Part shown: positions 16,100-24,878 of the stretch, one piece after another
How the letters are laid out: every line of letters starts with the position of its first letter
How positions within the stretch are numbered: position 1 is the stretch's first letter
NCBI GenBank assembly: GCA_018712555.1
Contig: DVGT01000037.1
Coordinates: 1 to 33,036, forward strand
Source of the DNA: Faecimorpha stercoravium
Lineage (GTDB): Bacteria > Bacillota > Clostridia > Lachnospirales > Bianqueaceae
Reading direction: 5' to 3'
Length of the DNA stretch: 33,036 nucleotides
Position numbers and translations under genes: made by a program
Notes under the pieces: generated by a model
Databases searched by the model: none
Seen by the model: only the letters and a program-made list of their open reading frames with translations
Told to the model about the DNA's origin: nothing

Positions 16100-16125
16100 A
16101 TGCCCTTCATGAAAGCAGAGGGCAT
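16100..16125 (+). other. Stem-loop between infC and rpmI
   Basis: ATGCCCT (16100-16106) and AGGGCAT (16119-16125) form a 7-bp stem with a 12-nt loop. No T-run follows immediately, so it is not a classical terminator; it may be a processing or stability element. Confidence 0.45.
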
Positions 16126-16156
16126 AAGGTTCGATCATTTTTAAGGAGGAATTACG

Positions 16157-16354
16157 ATGCCGAAGATTAAGACGAAGAAAGCAGCTGCAAAGCGGTTTGC
16201 CGTTACAGGTACAGGTAAGCTGAAGAGATTTAAGGCGAATAAGAGCCATATTCTGACGAAGAAGACGACAAAGAGAAAGAGGAACCTGCGTAAGGCAGCC
16301 ATGATGGACGCCACAAACGAGAAGGTTATGAAGAAGATCCTGCCGTACCTGTAA
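16157..16354 (+). CDS. rpmI: 50S ribosomal protein L35
   Basis: 65 residues, very basic. MPKIKTKKAAAKRFAVTGTGKLKR and the KKTTKRKRNLRKA segment are the conserved L35 sequence. It is a component of the large subunit. The AAGGAGG site precedes the ATG. It lies between infC and rplT in the conserved three-gene operon. Confidence 0.98.
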   Translation: MPKIKTKKAAAKRFAVTGTGKLKRFKANKSHILTKKTTKRKRNLRKAAMMDATNEKVMKKILPYL

Positions 16355-16406
16355 TAGGCGGGTATTCTCACAATACGGATCTTATATTTTTCAAGGAGGA
16401 ATTACA

Positions 16407-16763
16407 ATGGCAAGAGTAAAGGGAGCCTTAAACGCTCGTAAGAAGCATAAAAGAGTATTGAAGCTGGCAAGAGGTTATTATGGAAGCCGTTCTAAGCAGT
16501 ACCGTTCCGCAAAGGCGGCCGTGATGCGCGCACAGCGTTTTGCGTATGCAGGACGCCGTATGAAGAAGCGTGACTTCCGCAAGCTGTGGATCACCCGTAT
16601 CAACGCGGCATGCCGGCTGAACGACATCTCCTACAGCCGTTTCATGTATGGATTGAAGCTGGCGGAGGTTGCACTGGATCGTAAGGTGCTGGCGGATATC
16701 GCAGTGAATGATCCTGCTGGATTTACCAGCCTGGTAGAGACCGCTAAGGCGAAGTTGGCCTGA
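16407..16763 (+). CDS. rplT: 50S ribosomal protein L20
   Basis: 118 residues. MARVKGALNARKKHKRVLKLARGYYGSRSKQYR and the downstream helix-rich part match L20, an early 23S rRNA-binding assembly protein. In Firmicutes it is also the repressor of its own operon through the leader, which is present here at 15399-15530. AAGGAGG precedes the ATG. A terminator follows. Confidence 0.98.
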   Translation: MARVKGALNARKKHKRVLKLARGYYGSRSKQYRSAKAAVMRAQRFAYAGRRMKKRDFRKLWITRINAACRLNDISYSRFMYGLKLAEVALDRKVLADIAVNDPAGFTSLVETAKAKLA

Positions 16764-16790
16764 TGAGATGAAAAAACTGGTATGAGCAAT

Positions 16791-16836
16791 GGCAAATCGC
16801 GCCCCGCAAGACAGGGTGTGGTTTGCTTTTTGTTTT
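16791..16836 (+). terminator. Terminator after rplT
   Basis: GCAAATC (from 16792) pairs with GGTTTGC (ending 16826) through an imperfect GC-rich stem, followed by TTTTTGTTTT. It sits only a few bases before the ribosome site of the thioesterase gene, so any transcript reaching that gene from rplT must read through this hairpin. Confidence 0.75.
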
Positions 16837-16853
16837 ATGGCAAGGAGGTTGCG

Positions 16854-17555
16854 ATGTACACTTATCAAACGGTCGTGCGCTATGAAGACTTGGATGCACA
16901 GGGCCGGGTGAAAATTCCCGCGATCCTGAACTATTTGCAGAACGCGGCAGTCATGAATGCGGCCGCGGTAGGTTATGATATGGACCGCATGGCGGAGTTG
17001 GATCTGTGCTGGGTCGTCATGTGCTGGGACGTAAAACTGGGACGCAGGATTCGTTGGAATGAGGCGTTGACAGTGGAGACGTGGCCGTATCAATTTTACG
17101 GCAGTATAGGAAAACGTGGATTTCGCATGCTTTCGGCGCAGGGGGAAGTGTTGGCGGAGGCGGATTCCTGGTGGGCACTGCTCCGTCAGTCGGATCAAAC
17201 GATGGCGGACGTGTCGCCCGAAATGGCAGATGCTTTCCGGGTCAGCGGAAAGGCACCGTTCCCGCTGCACCGCCCCAGAGGAAAGGAACAGGTGACGGAG
17301 GAAGCGTTTCCGGTCAGCCGCTTTGACATTGATACCAATGGACATGTGAACAATAGCCGTTTCGCGGAGATGGCGTGTTCTTTTGTGCCGGATCTGTCCT
17401 GCGTAGAAGAAGTCATGGTAGAATATAAACATTCGGCCCATCTGGGAGATCATATCCTGCCGTCCTTCGAATGTGGAGAGGAGGGGGCCTATGTCTCCTT
17501 GTCGAGTCCGGAGAATCTTTTATATGTGAAGATGCAGGTGAAATATAAATCATAA
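16854..17555 (+). CDS. Acyl-ACP thioesterase (FatA/FatB-like double hotdog)
   Basis: 233 residues. The ATG at 16854 was chosen because AAGGAGG stands at 16842-16848; the longer frame runs through the rplT terminator. The first half (YQTVVRYEDLDAQGRVKIPAILNYLQNAA) and the second half (FPVSRFDIDTNGHVNNSRFAEMA) are two hotdog domains. D-x-N-x-H-V-N-N, with Asn and His of the catalytic site, is diagnostic of the acyl-ACP thioesterase family. It releases fatty acids from acyl carrier protein, likely as short or medium chain acids in anaerobes. It is followed 14 nt later by adenine deaminase. Confidence 0.9.
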   Translation: MYTYQTVVRYEDLDAQGRVKIPAILNYLQNAAVMNAAAVGYDMDRMAELDLCWVVMCWDVKLGRRIRWNEALTVETWPYQFYGSIGKRGFRMLSAQGEVLAEADSWWALLRQSDQTMADVSPEMADAFRVSGKAPFPLHRPRGKEQVTEEAFPVSRFDIDTNGHVNNSRFAEMACSFVPDLSCVEEVMVEYKHSAHLGDHILPSFECGEEGAYVSLSSPENLLYVKMQVKYKS

Positions 17556-17569
17556 GGGAGGTTGTAAGG

Positions 17570-19378
17570 ATGTTGAACGTGTTTTGTAAGATGCCACTGT
17601 GGCAGGCTACCAGAACGTTGGCGGCGGTAGCGCAGGGAAAGGAAGCTGCGGATCTGGTGATTCGAAATGTGCGCCTGATCAATGTATGTACGGCAGAGAT
17701 TGAGGAGCATAAGGACATTGCCGTATCCTGCGGACGAATCGCTTATGTGGGACAAGCGGATCATTGTATCGGAGAGAAGACGGTGGTGGTAGACGGAGAA
17801 GGGCAGTACGCGGCACCGGGTTTCTTGGATGGACACATTCACATCGAGTCCTCCATGCTGGGCGCCAGCGAGTATGCCAAGGCCGTCATTCCGCACGGAA
17901 CGGTGGGCATCTATCCGGATCCCCATGAGATTTGCAACGTGCTGGGACTCTCTGGGGTACAGCATATGATGAAGGACGTGGCGCGTACCCCCTTGAAGGC
18001 CATGTTTACCACGCCTTCCTGCGTTCCCGCGGTTCCGGGATTTGAAGACACCGGGTCCTCCATCGGCCCCGAGGAGATCCGGGAATCCATGACATGGCCG
18101 GAGACTGTGGGTCTAGGCGAGATGATGAATTTTCCGGGGGTTCTGGCTTCAGATGAACGGACGCACGCAGAACTTGCGGAGACACTGAAGGCAGATCGTG
18201 TGATTACCGGTCATTATTCCATGCCGGAGACGGATCGGGGGCTTAACGCCTATATTGCATCCGGGATACGCTGCTGCCACGAGTCTACGCGGATGGAAGA
18301 TGCATTGGCCAAGATGCGGTTGGGTATGTATGCGCAGTTCCGGGAAGGCTCTGCCTGGCATGATCTTCATGAGGTAGCGCGTGCGATCACGGAACATCGA
18401 GTGGACACGCGCTTTGCGACGCTGATCTCTGATGATACGCATCCGCATACGCTGGTGGAACAGGGGCATCTGGATTATATCCTGCGCCGTGCTGTGGAAG
18501 AGGGCATCAACCCCATCACCGCGATTCAGATGGTCACGATCAACTGCGCGCAGTGTTTCCGCATGGATCATGAATTGGGCTCGATCACGCCAGGGAAGTG
18601 TGCGGATATTGTGCTGCTTTCGGATCTGGCGCGGATGCGGGTCAGCAAGGTGTGGATCGATGGAGAACTGGCTGCGGAAGACGGACGGGTTGTTTTCTCG
18701 GTGGAACCTTATGCGTATCCGGCGGATATGATGCATTCCATGCATGTGAAGGGAGAGATCACGCCAGAGACCTTCCGCGTGCCGGCAGAGGAGCCCGAAG
18801 GAACGGAAGTGGTGGTCCGTGCGATTGAAGTGATTTCCGCGCGAGTGGGTGACTATGAGCGGCATGTGGCGCTGCGCGTACAGGATGGCGCGCTGCATTC
18901 GGATCCGGAGCAGGATGTGCTGAAGACGGTGGTGTTGGAGCGGCATCATGAGACGGGTAAACAGGGTGTGGGCTTCGTGAAAGGATTCGGAATCCGAAGA
19001 GGGGCTATGGCTTCTACGGTGGCCCATGACGCGCATAATCTTCTGGTCATCGGAACCAATGACGAGGACATGGCGCTGGCGGCGAATGAATTGATTCGCT
19101 GTGGCGGAGGTATGGCAGTTGCGCAGGACGGCAAGATTCTGGGAAGTGTTCCGCTGCCGTTGGCGGGTCTGATGAATCCGGAAAAGAGCGCGGAGGAGAT
19201 GAGCCACCTTGTCGGAAGACTGGAAGAAACCTGGAAGGAGATCGGATGCACCATGCCGTCTCCCTTCATGACGATGGCGCTGGTTCCGCTGGCGTGTCTT
19301 CCAGAACTCCGGCTGACGGACAGAGGTTTGGTGGACTGCACGACGTTTCAGTTTGTGCCGCTCCGGGTGGAAAAATGA
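17570..19378 (+). CDS. ade: Adenine deaminase
   Basis: 602 residues, an amidohydrolase-superfamily enzyme that converts adenine to hypoxanthine and ammonia in purine salvage. The metal-binding HIH (89-91) in PGFLDGHIHIESSM, the PDPHEICNVLG segment, TGHYSM and ISDDTHPHTL are the conserved adenine deaminase blocks. The C-terminal domain with GFGIRRGAMASTVAHDAHNLLVIGTNDEDM is also typical of this family and separates it from guanine or cytosine deaminases. The ribosome site is GGGAGG. The stop overlaps the ATG of the GH32 gene (ATGA at 19375-19378), so the two are translationally coupled, an unusual pairing of purine and sucrose genes. Confidence 0.95.
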   Translation: MLNVFCKMPLWQATRTLAAVAQGKEAADLVIRNVRLINVCTAEIEEHKDIAVSCGRIAYVGQADHCIGEKTVVVDGEGQYAAPGFLDGHIHIESSMLGASEYAKAVIPHGTVGIYPDPHEICNVLGLSGVQHMMKDVARTPLKAMFTTPSCVPAVPGFEDTGSSIGPEEIRESMTWPETVGLGEMMNFPGVLASDERTHAELAETLKADRVITGHYSMPETDRGLNAYIASGIRCCHESTRMEDALAKMRLGMYAQFREGSAWHDLHEVARAITEHRVDTRFATLISDDTHPHTLVEQGHLDYILRRAVEEGINPITAIQMVTINCAQCFRMDHELGSITPGKCADIVLLSDLARMRVSKVWIDGELAAEDGRVVFSVEPYAYPADMMHSMHVKGEITPETFRVPAEEPEGTEVVVRAIEVISARVGDYERHVALRVQDGALHSDPEQDVLKTVVLERHHETGKQGVGFVKGFGIRRGAMASTVAHDAHNLLVIGTNDEDMALAANELIRCGGGMAVAQDGKILGSVPLPLAGLMNPEKSAEEMSHLVGRLEETWKEIGCTMPSPFMTMALVPLACLPELRLTDRGLVDCTTFQFVPLRVEK

Positions 19379-20712
19379 GAAGACAATGGTTTCATCTGGA
19401 GCCCCCCAAGGGATGGATGAATGATCCGAATGGTCTGTGCTGCTTTCAGGATCGGATTCATGTGTATTTCCAATACTGTCCGGAATCGGCGGATGGACAA
19501 GGAAACCGTCGGTGGGGACACTACGAGGGAGAGGATCTGCTGCACTGGACGTATACAGGAATCATGATGAGTCCCGATTGTAAATGGGATCGGGATGGCG
19601 TATATTCCGGCAGTGCGGTCGAGGACCAGGATCATCTGCTTTTGTATTATACGGGGAATGTCCTGTATGACGGAGATTATGACGGTATACTTGCCGGACG
19701 GGAAGGCAATACATTGCGGGCGATCAGTACGGACGGAAGGCATGTGCGGGAGAAGGACCTGCTGCTTACACCCAAGGACTATCCGGCGGATTGCAGCTGT
19801 CATGTGCGGGATCCGAAGGTGTGGAAAGAGGAGGGGCTTTGGCATATGGTGCTGGGGGCCCGAACCCGGGAGAATCGAGGCATCGTATTGCGCTATCAGA
19901 GTACCGATGGGCAGCGCTGGCAGTATGTCGGACGGATCCAGACGAAGGAGCCCTTTGGTTATATGTGGGAATGCCCGGACCGGTTTGTCTTGGAGGAGGA
20001 AGAGTTCTTGAGCTTCTGCCCCCAGGGCGTGCCGTCGGAAGAATTTCGATATCAGAATGTGTACCAAAGCGGATATGCATCTTTGACGGAAGAAGAATTG
20101 GGCGTATTCACGGAATGGGATATGGGGTTTGACTTCTATGCGCCGCAGACGTTTTTGATGCCCGATGGCCGTCGGATCCTGATGGGCTGGATGGGAATCG
20201 GCGACGCGGACTATACGAACGCGACGATTACGGAGGGATGGCAGCATTGTCTGACGGTACCTCGGGAGTTGTACCGGACGAAAGCCGGACGGATCGGGCA
20301 GCGGCCCTTCCGGGAATGGAGAAGGCTGTGCATGCATCCATTGAAGTGGGCGGCGAATATGGCCGTACCAGCGCCCTTTGCGCTAGAGGGGCGTGCCGCG
20401 GGCGATTTCTCGATCACGTTGGCGAAGCATCTGCATATCGATTTTGATCAGGCGCAGGGGATTCTCCGACTTCACTTCTCTAGTCCAGAATTAGGAGCAG
20501 GACGAAAAGAGCGTCGGGTTCGGATGGATGGCTGTGAAGAGGTCCTTGTACTGGTGGATAGTACATCCGTGGAAATCTATCTGAATGACGGCGAAGTGGT
20601 GCTGAGTACGAGATATTATCCGGGAGAAGGTCCGATTGCCGTGAGTATGCGGGGGATTGACGGAGATATATGGTCCATGAAGGGGATGGAGGTGAAGTAT
20701 CTTGCAACATGA
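19375..20712 (+). CDS. GH32 sucrose(-6-phosphate) hydrolase / beta-fructosidase
   Basis: 445 residues, no signal peptide, so intracellular. The start at ATG 19375 begins directly before the catalytic domain. Nucleophile Asp17 in WMNDPNG, transition-state Asp146 in the RDP motif, and acid/base Glu199 in the EC motif (MWECPDRF) are all present on the five-bladed propeller. A C-terminal beta-sandwich follows (DSTSVEIYLNDGEVVLSTRYYP). It cleaves sucrose-6-phosphate or sucrose to fructose plus glucose(-6-phosphate). The fructokinase gene overlaps its end by 11 bp, which supports sucrose use. No sucrose PTS or permease is seen within the window. Confidence 0.94.
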   Translation: MRRQWFHLEPPKGWMNDPNGLCCFQDRIHVYFQYCPESADGQGNRRWGHYEGEDLLHWTYTGIMMSPDCKWDRDGVYSGSAVEDQDHLLLYYTGNVLYDGDYDGILAGREGNTLRAISTDGRHVREKDLLLTPKDYPADCSCHVRDPKVWKEEGLWHMVLGARTRENRGIVLRYQSTDGQRWQYVGRIQTKEPFGYMWECPDRFVLEEEEFLSFCPQGVPSEEFRYQNVYQSGYASLTEEELGVFTEWDMGFDFYAPQTFLMPDGRRILMGWMGIGDADYTNATITEGWQHCLTVPRELYRTKAGRIGQRPFREWRRLCMHPLKWAANMAVPAPFALEGRAAGDFSITLAKHLHIDFDQAQGILRLHFSSPELGAGRKERRVRMDGCEEVLVLVDSTSVEIYLNDGEVVLSTRYYPGEGPIAVSMRGIDGDIWSMKGMEVKYLAT

Positions 20713-21685
20713 TACGATCTATGCGATTGGCGAGGCTTTGATTGATTTCATACCGCAGGAGAGCGGTTGTGACTTCTCGCAGGTAACGGCTTTTTCTCCT
20801 GCCCTAGGCGGCGCTCCAGTGAATGTTTGCGGTGCGGTTGCCAAACTGGGAGGACGCAGCCAGATGATCACGCAGGTGGGAGACGATCCCTTTGGACACA
20901 AAATCCTGCGGGAGATGGGGGAGGCTGGTATTGGAACAGCCCATGTTTTCGTGACTCAGGAGGCTAATACCTGTCTGGCTTTTGTGAGTCTGGCGGCGGG
21001 TGGAAATCGAACATTTTCGTTTTATCGTAATCCCTCAGCAGACATGCTGTTCGCGCCGGAGAGGATTCATCCAGAGTGGTTTCAGGATGCCTACGCGCTG
21101 CATTTTTGCAGTGTATCCCTGGGGGATACGCCGATGAAGGAAGCTCATGAGAAAGCCATCTTATATGCCAGGCAGTCCGGGGCGCTGATCAGCTTTGATC
21201 CGAATCTGCGGTTCCCATTATGGCCTGATCGCGAAGCACTGTATCGGCGAGTGTGGGAATTCATTCCTCAGGCGGACATTCTGAAGATCTCGGACGAAGA
21301 GCTTGCATTTCTGACGGGCAGCGAAGAGATTCATGAAGTCTTACCCAAGCTGTGGCAGGGGAATGTGAAAATGATTCTCTATACATGCGGCAGCCGCGGC
21401 GCCTGGGCATTTACACCTCGTTCCTCCGTCTGGGCTGGCGCCAGAACTGTCCATGCGGTGGATACTACGGGGGCGGGGGATGCTTTCGCGGGAGCGGTTC
21501 TATATTGCTTGCAGCAAGAAGGCGTCGGAGAAACGGAACTTCCTCTTCTGTCGTCTGCTAAGCTGCGTCACTACCTGGAGTTTGCGAATCGCTACTGTGC
21601 GCTCAGCGTACAAAAGAAGGGCGCGATCCCTTCTTACCCCACCCAAGAGGATATGGAAGGAGAAAGCCTTTTTGCGGGACGATAA
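20702..21685 (+). CDS. PfkB-family fructokinase
   Basis: 327 residues starting at TTG 20702, about 9 nt after GGAGG, inside the end of the GH32 gene. GGAPVNVCGAVAKLGG (about 39-54) and DTTGAGDAFAGAVLYC (about 251-266, with the catalytic Asp) are the two PfkB/ribokinase signatures. It phosphorylates a sugar, most likely fructose released by the preceding hydrolase, using ATP. Overlap with the GH32 gene implies coupled translation. A strong bidirectional terminator follows. Confidence 0.92.
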   Translation: MQHDTIYAIGEALIDFIPQESGCDFSQVTAFSPALGGAPVNVCGAVAKLGGRSQMITQVGDDPFGHKILREMGEAGIGTAHVFVTQEANTCLAFVSLAAGGNRTFSFYRNPSADMLFAPERIHPEWFQDAYALHFCSVSLGDTPMKEAHEKAILYARQSGALISFDPNLRFPLWPDREALYRRVWEFIPQADILKISDEELAFLTGSEEIHEVLPKLWQGNVKMILYTCGSRGAWAFTPRSSVWAGARTVHAVDTTGAGDAFAGAVLYCLQQEGVGETELPLLSSAKLRHYLEFANRYCALSVQKKGAIPSYPTQEDMEGESLFAGR

Positions 21686-21686
21686 G

Positions 21687-21728
21687 AAAAGACCCTTGGA
21701 GCAGTTAGAAGCTCTCCAAGGGTCTTTT
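21687..21728. terminator. Bidirectional terminator between fructokinase and MATE genes
   Basis: A perfect 15-bp stem (AAAAGACCCTTGGAG at 21687-21701, its complement at 21714-21728) with a 12-nt loop. It has T-runs in both directions and serves the fructokinase transcript and the convergent proS-MATE transcript. Confidence 0.93.
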
Positions 21729-21772
21729 AATTTGTGTAAAACTGTTGCGTCGTCCCACTGCGTAATGGGAAA

Positions 21773-23167
21773 TTATCGGGGGCGTCCCCAGAAAGTCAGC
21801 CCCTCCCGAAGCATGAGGCGGCGTGCGACAAGTACCGCGGCTGTGATGGCACAGATAGCAACCAGAATATTGCTGACAAGAAGTACAATTCCTACGCTTT
21901 CACTTCCCAGGGAGGTGAAGTTTTGCAGACACCATAGTAATGGAATTCGAAATAGGAAGAGCCGCGCGAAGTTGATGAAAAAGGCGAGCTTCGTATATCC
22001 GGCACCATAGAGAAACGCCATGGAGGCGGAATTGATGCCTAGAAAGACAGCAGTCATCACTTCGTAGCGGTAGACCATAGCGATCAGATCGGCAAAGCTT
22101 TCGTCGGCGTCGGCAAACAGCATGATGATCGGATCCAGAAAGATCAGGGTCAGAGTGCTGAAAATGGCTCCGATGAGAATATTGACAAAAAGGATCTTAC
22201 GATAGGTTTCAACGGCACGCGGAACCTGATGGGCTCCCAGATTTTGACTGATAATAGAGGAAGCGCCTTCTTGACATCCGTTTTGCAGGCCAACAGTGAG
22301 CCCGTTGATACTGCCGGAGATGCTGATGGCGCCCACGGTGAGAGAACCATAGATGGCGGACATGGCATTGACCACAACCTTACCCAGGCTAAAGAAAATC
22401 TTCTCTGCGACTACGGGATAAGAAGTGTTGAGGATGGCGCCGAGGACAGGACGTCGTACGGAAACCTTGCGGAAAGATACGCTAAAAGCGCTGCCCTTTC
22501 GAAACAGCTGAATCAGACCCGTTACGAGAATGACGCAGTTCGACAGCAGCGTGGCGACTGCGATATGGTTGATGGTTCCATCCAGTATGTAAACAAAAAA
22601 TGCGGTCAAGGACAACTTGACAAGCACAACGGCCAGATTCAGCAGGAAGATGCGCCGGGTATTGCCGCGGCACCGTTCCACGGCAATATAGATATTGTTG
22701 AAAAACTGTACGACGATACTTCCCAATTCGATGCGAAAATAGGTGACCGCGAGATCCATCAAATCGGAGGGCGTCCCTGTCAGCTGCAGAAACGGGACTG
22801 CCAGCGGTTCGAGAATGAGGAGCAGAAGGAGCCCCAGTCCGCCGCAAAAACAAAAGAGGGTACTGACACGGGTTTTGACCATATCATAGTCGCCTGCGCC
22901 ATAGGCTTTGCTGATCTGAACACCGGCTCCTACGGCGAGGCCTGCACCCAGAGCGGACAGCATGGTGCTGATCTGCGAGAGATAGGCAACGGTGGATACG
23001 GAGGCGGCACTGATATGAGAGGCCATCATGGTATCCAGGATCTTGAAGACAAAATTCAGTACCGCGTAAAGAGAAAGGGGGAGACACACCTTCCAGAGTA
23101 CGCGCCACAGATTAGCGTGCAGCGCGAAATCTCGGAAGGCGTCGTCTCCCTTATGAAGCTTCGTCAT
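21773..23167 (-). CDS. MATE family efflux transporter, downstream of proS
   Basis: 464 residues with the hydrophobic pattern of MATE pumps: WKVCLPLSLYAVLNFVFKILDTMM (about 27-50), GAGLAVGAGVQISKAYGAGD, then the second bundle with SISGSINGLTVGLQNGCQEGASSIISQNLG. It shares only general family features with the MATE protein at 443-1804, so the two look like different subfamilies. Its ATG is 1 nt after the proS stop, so it is co-transcribed with proS and lies under the T-box. Substrate unknown. Confidence 0.92.
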   Translation of the reverse strand: MTKLHKGDDAFRDFALHANLWRVLWKVCLPLSLYAVLNFVFKILDTMMASHISAASVSTVAYLSQISTMLSALGAGLAVGAGVQISKAYGAGDYDMVKTRVSTLFCFCGGLGLLLLLILEPLAVPFLQLTGTPSDLMDLAVTYFRIELGSIVVQFFNNIYIAVERCRGNTRRIFLLNLAVVLVKLSLTAFFVYILDGTINHIAVATLLSNCVILVTGLIQLFRKGSAFSVSFRKVSVRRPVLGAILNTSYPVVAEKIFFSLGKVVVNAMSAIYGSLTVGAISISGSINGLTVGLQNGCQEGASSIISQNLGAHQVPRAVETYRKILFVNILIGAIFSTLTLIFLDPIIMLFADADESFADLIAMVYRYEVMTAVFLGINSASMAFLYGAGYTKLAFFINFARLFLFRIPLLWCLQNFTSLGSESVGIVLLVSNILVAICAITAAVLVARRLMLREGLTFWGRPR

Positions 23168-23168
23168 C

Positions 23169-24611
23169 TTAGTATGCCTTGCCCCAGTAAACTAGCGCCT
23201 TAGCGGGTTTACCGCAGCAGACGCATTTGGTATCAATGGGATGCGCATCAAAAGGCATGCAGCGTGAAGTAGCTGTTGTATCTTCTTTGATCTTCAGCTC
23301 ACAAGCCTCGTCGCCGCACCACATGGCACGCACAAATCCTGGCTTGTGCGCGATGATGTCCTGGAACTCCGCATAGTCATGGGCATCATACGTATGGCTG
23401 TCTCTATGAGCACGAGCGCGTTCCAACATGTCTTTTTGCATCGTCTCCATGATCTCGCCGGCCTTCTGTTCGATCTCATCCAGGGAGACAAAATACTTTT
23501 CTCGCGTATCTCTGCGGACAATGACGGCCTGATTTTTCTCGATATCCTTGGGACCGATTTCCACACGCAACGGAATACCGCGGATTTCCTGTTCGCTGAA
23601 TTTCCAGCCGGGGCTCTTGTCGGTTGCATCGACCTGTACGCGGTAATGCTTTTTCAGCCGGGCCGCCAGGGTATAGGCTGTTTCCAGTACGCCTTCTTTG
23701 TGCTGTGCAACGGGAATCACCATGATCTGTGTAGGCGCAATACGAGGAGGCAGAACCAGACCATCATCGTCACCATGTACCATGATGATGGCGCCGATGA
23801 TTCGGGTAGACATACCCCAGGATGTCTGATGCACATAGGCCAGTTTATTATCCTTATCGGTAAACTGGATGCCAAACGCCTTCGCGAATCCATCGCCAAA
23901 ATTGTGGCTGGTACCGGACTGCAGCGCCTTTCCATCATGCATCATGGCCTCGATGGTATAGGTCGAATGCGCGCCGGCAAATTTTTCTTTATCGGTTTTA
24001 CGGCCTTTAATCATGGGGATGGCCAGGTATTGTTCGCAGAAATCTGCGTACAGGTTGAGCATCTGCACAGTGCGTTCTTCTGCTTCTTCCGCGGTCGCGT
24101 GCGCGGTATGACCCTCCTGCCACAGGAATTCCATCGTACGCAGGAAAGGACGCGTGGTTTTTTCCCAACGAACCACGGAACACCATTGATTATAGACCTT
24201 GGGCAGATCGCGATAGGACTGCACGATCTTAGAATACAGGTCACAGAACAGCGTTTCGGAGGTGGGACGAACGCAGAGACGCTCCGTCAACGTCTCGCCG
24301 CCGCCCTGTGTGATCCATGCGACTTCCGGAGCAAAGCCCTCGACATGATCCTTCTCCTTCTGTAACAGACTTTCGAGGATAAACATGGGCATGTAGACAT
24401 TTTCCACACCCGTTTCCTTAAACATGGCGTCCAATGTCTTTTGGATCTGCTCCCAGAGGGCATAGCCATTTGGCAGCAAGGCCATGCAGCCTCGTACGGG
24501 CGCATAATCGATCAGTTGTGCTTTTTTCACCACGTCGGTGTACCACTGGGCGAAATCTTCGCTCATGGGCGTGATCGCTTCGACCAGTTTTTTGTCGTTT
24601 CCTTTTGCCAT
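23169..24611 (-). CDS. proS: Prolyl-tRNA synthetase (archaeal/eukaryote type, ProS type 3)
   Basis: 480 residues, class II aminoacyl-tRNA synthetase charging tRNA-Pro. ITPMSEDFAQWYTDVVKKAQL, VRPTSETLFCDLYSKIV (motif 2 region) and RWEKTTRPFLRTMEFLWQEGH are characteristic. It lacks the large bacterial editing insertion and ends with a zinc-type domain (CKCVCCGKPAKALVYWGKAY-like tail, with the terminal Tyr of this type). This short form occurs in Archaea, eukaryotes and some Bacteria including many Clostridia. Preceded by a T-box leader at 24637-24843. The downstream MATE gene is 1 nt away. Confidence 0.96.
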   Translation of the reverse strand: MAKGNDKKLVEAITPMSEDFAQWYTDVVKKAQLIDYAPVRGCMALLPNGYALWEQIQKTLDAMFKETGVENVYMPMFILESLLQKEKDHVEGFAPEVAWITQGGGETLTERLCVRPTSETLFCDLYSKIVQSYRDLPKVYNQWCSVVRWEKTTRPFLRTMEFLWQEGHTAHATAEEAEERTVQMLNLYADFCEQYLAIPMIKGRKTDKEKFAGAHSTYTIEAMMHDGKALQSGTSHNFGDGFAKAFGIQFTDKDNKLAYVHQTSWGMSTRIIGAIIMVHGDDDGLVLPPRIAPTQIMVIPVAQHKEGVLETAYTLAARLKKHYRVQVDATDKSPGWKFSEQEIRGIPLRVEIGPKDIEKNQAVIVRRDTREKYFVSLDEIEQKAGEIMETMQKDMLERARAHRDSHTYDAHDYAEFQDIIAHKPGFVRAMWCGDEACELKIKEDTTATSRCMPFDAHPIDTKCVCCGKPAKALVYWGKAY

Positions 24612-24636
24612 CCTTCATTCTCCTTCGCTTAAAAAT

Positions 24637-24664
24637 AAAAAAGCCCCGTCCCCATAAGGGGCCG
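24637..24664 (-). terminator. T-box intrinsic terminator
   Basis: The GC-rich hairpin immediately 3' of the T-box sequence on the minus strand, followed by a TTTTTTATTTTT-type tail, about 30 nt before the proS ATG. Confidence 0.85.
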
Positions 24665-24843
24665 AGACATCGGCGGTACCACCCTAATTAGCATAATGCT
24701 CACTCAGTTTCTGATATCGGAGAAAAACCGCCGCGGTTTCCTGCGGAGACTCCGAGGCGGGACGAAAAGTCTTGGCAGCTGTCTTGCACCATGAACAGCC
24801 TCTCTGCAGCCAAAAGCCTCTTTTCTGGACCTCATCTATGTCT
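24637..24843 (-). promoter_or_regulatory. T-box riboswitch (tRNA-Pro sensing) of proS
   Basis: Read on the minus strand. A Stem I region has an apical hairpin (CTGT/ACAG) and a GAAAAG/CTTTTC stem, and is followed by the T-box sequence AGGGTGGTACCGCC (24672-24686). An intrinsic terminator (GCCCC/GGGGC or CCCC/GGGG stem) with a long T-rich tail ends near 24630-24640. The TGGT bulge pairs with a tRNA ending A-CCA, as in tRNA-Pro. A CCC/CCG run (24758-24761), opposite TCCA and between two helices of Stem I, is my candidate specifier. Uncharged tRNA-Pro would allow read-through into proS and the MATE gene. The T-box is clear; the specifier is inferred. Confidence 0.93.
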
Positions 24844-24849
24844 TATCTG

Positions 24850-24878
24850 ATTGTAGAGGATGGAAGGGGATTTGTCAA
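24850..24878 (-). promoter_or_regulatory. Sigma-A promoter of the T-box-proS-MATE transcript
   Basis: On the minus strand: TTGACA (24873-24878), 17 bp, TACAAT (24850-24855). It places the start near 24843, just before the T-box Stem I. Confidence 0.9.

Noticed and set aside
18149..19207. 352-codon open frame on the minus strand
   Set aside because: It is antisense to adenine deaminase, is His/Arg-rich as expected of a shadow frame, and has no start signals.
21755..21777. Isolated copy of the array 2 arm (TAATGGGAAATTA near 21764)
   Set aside because: Only about 9-10 bases match and no second arm lies at 64-bp distance; likely chance.
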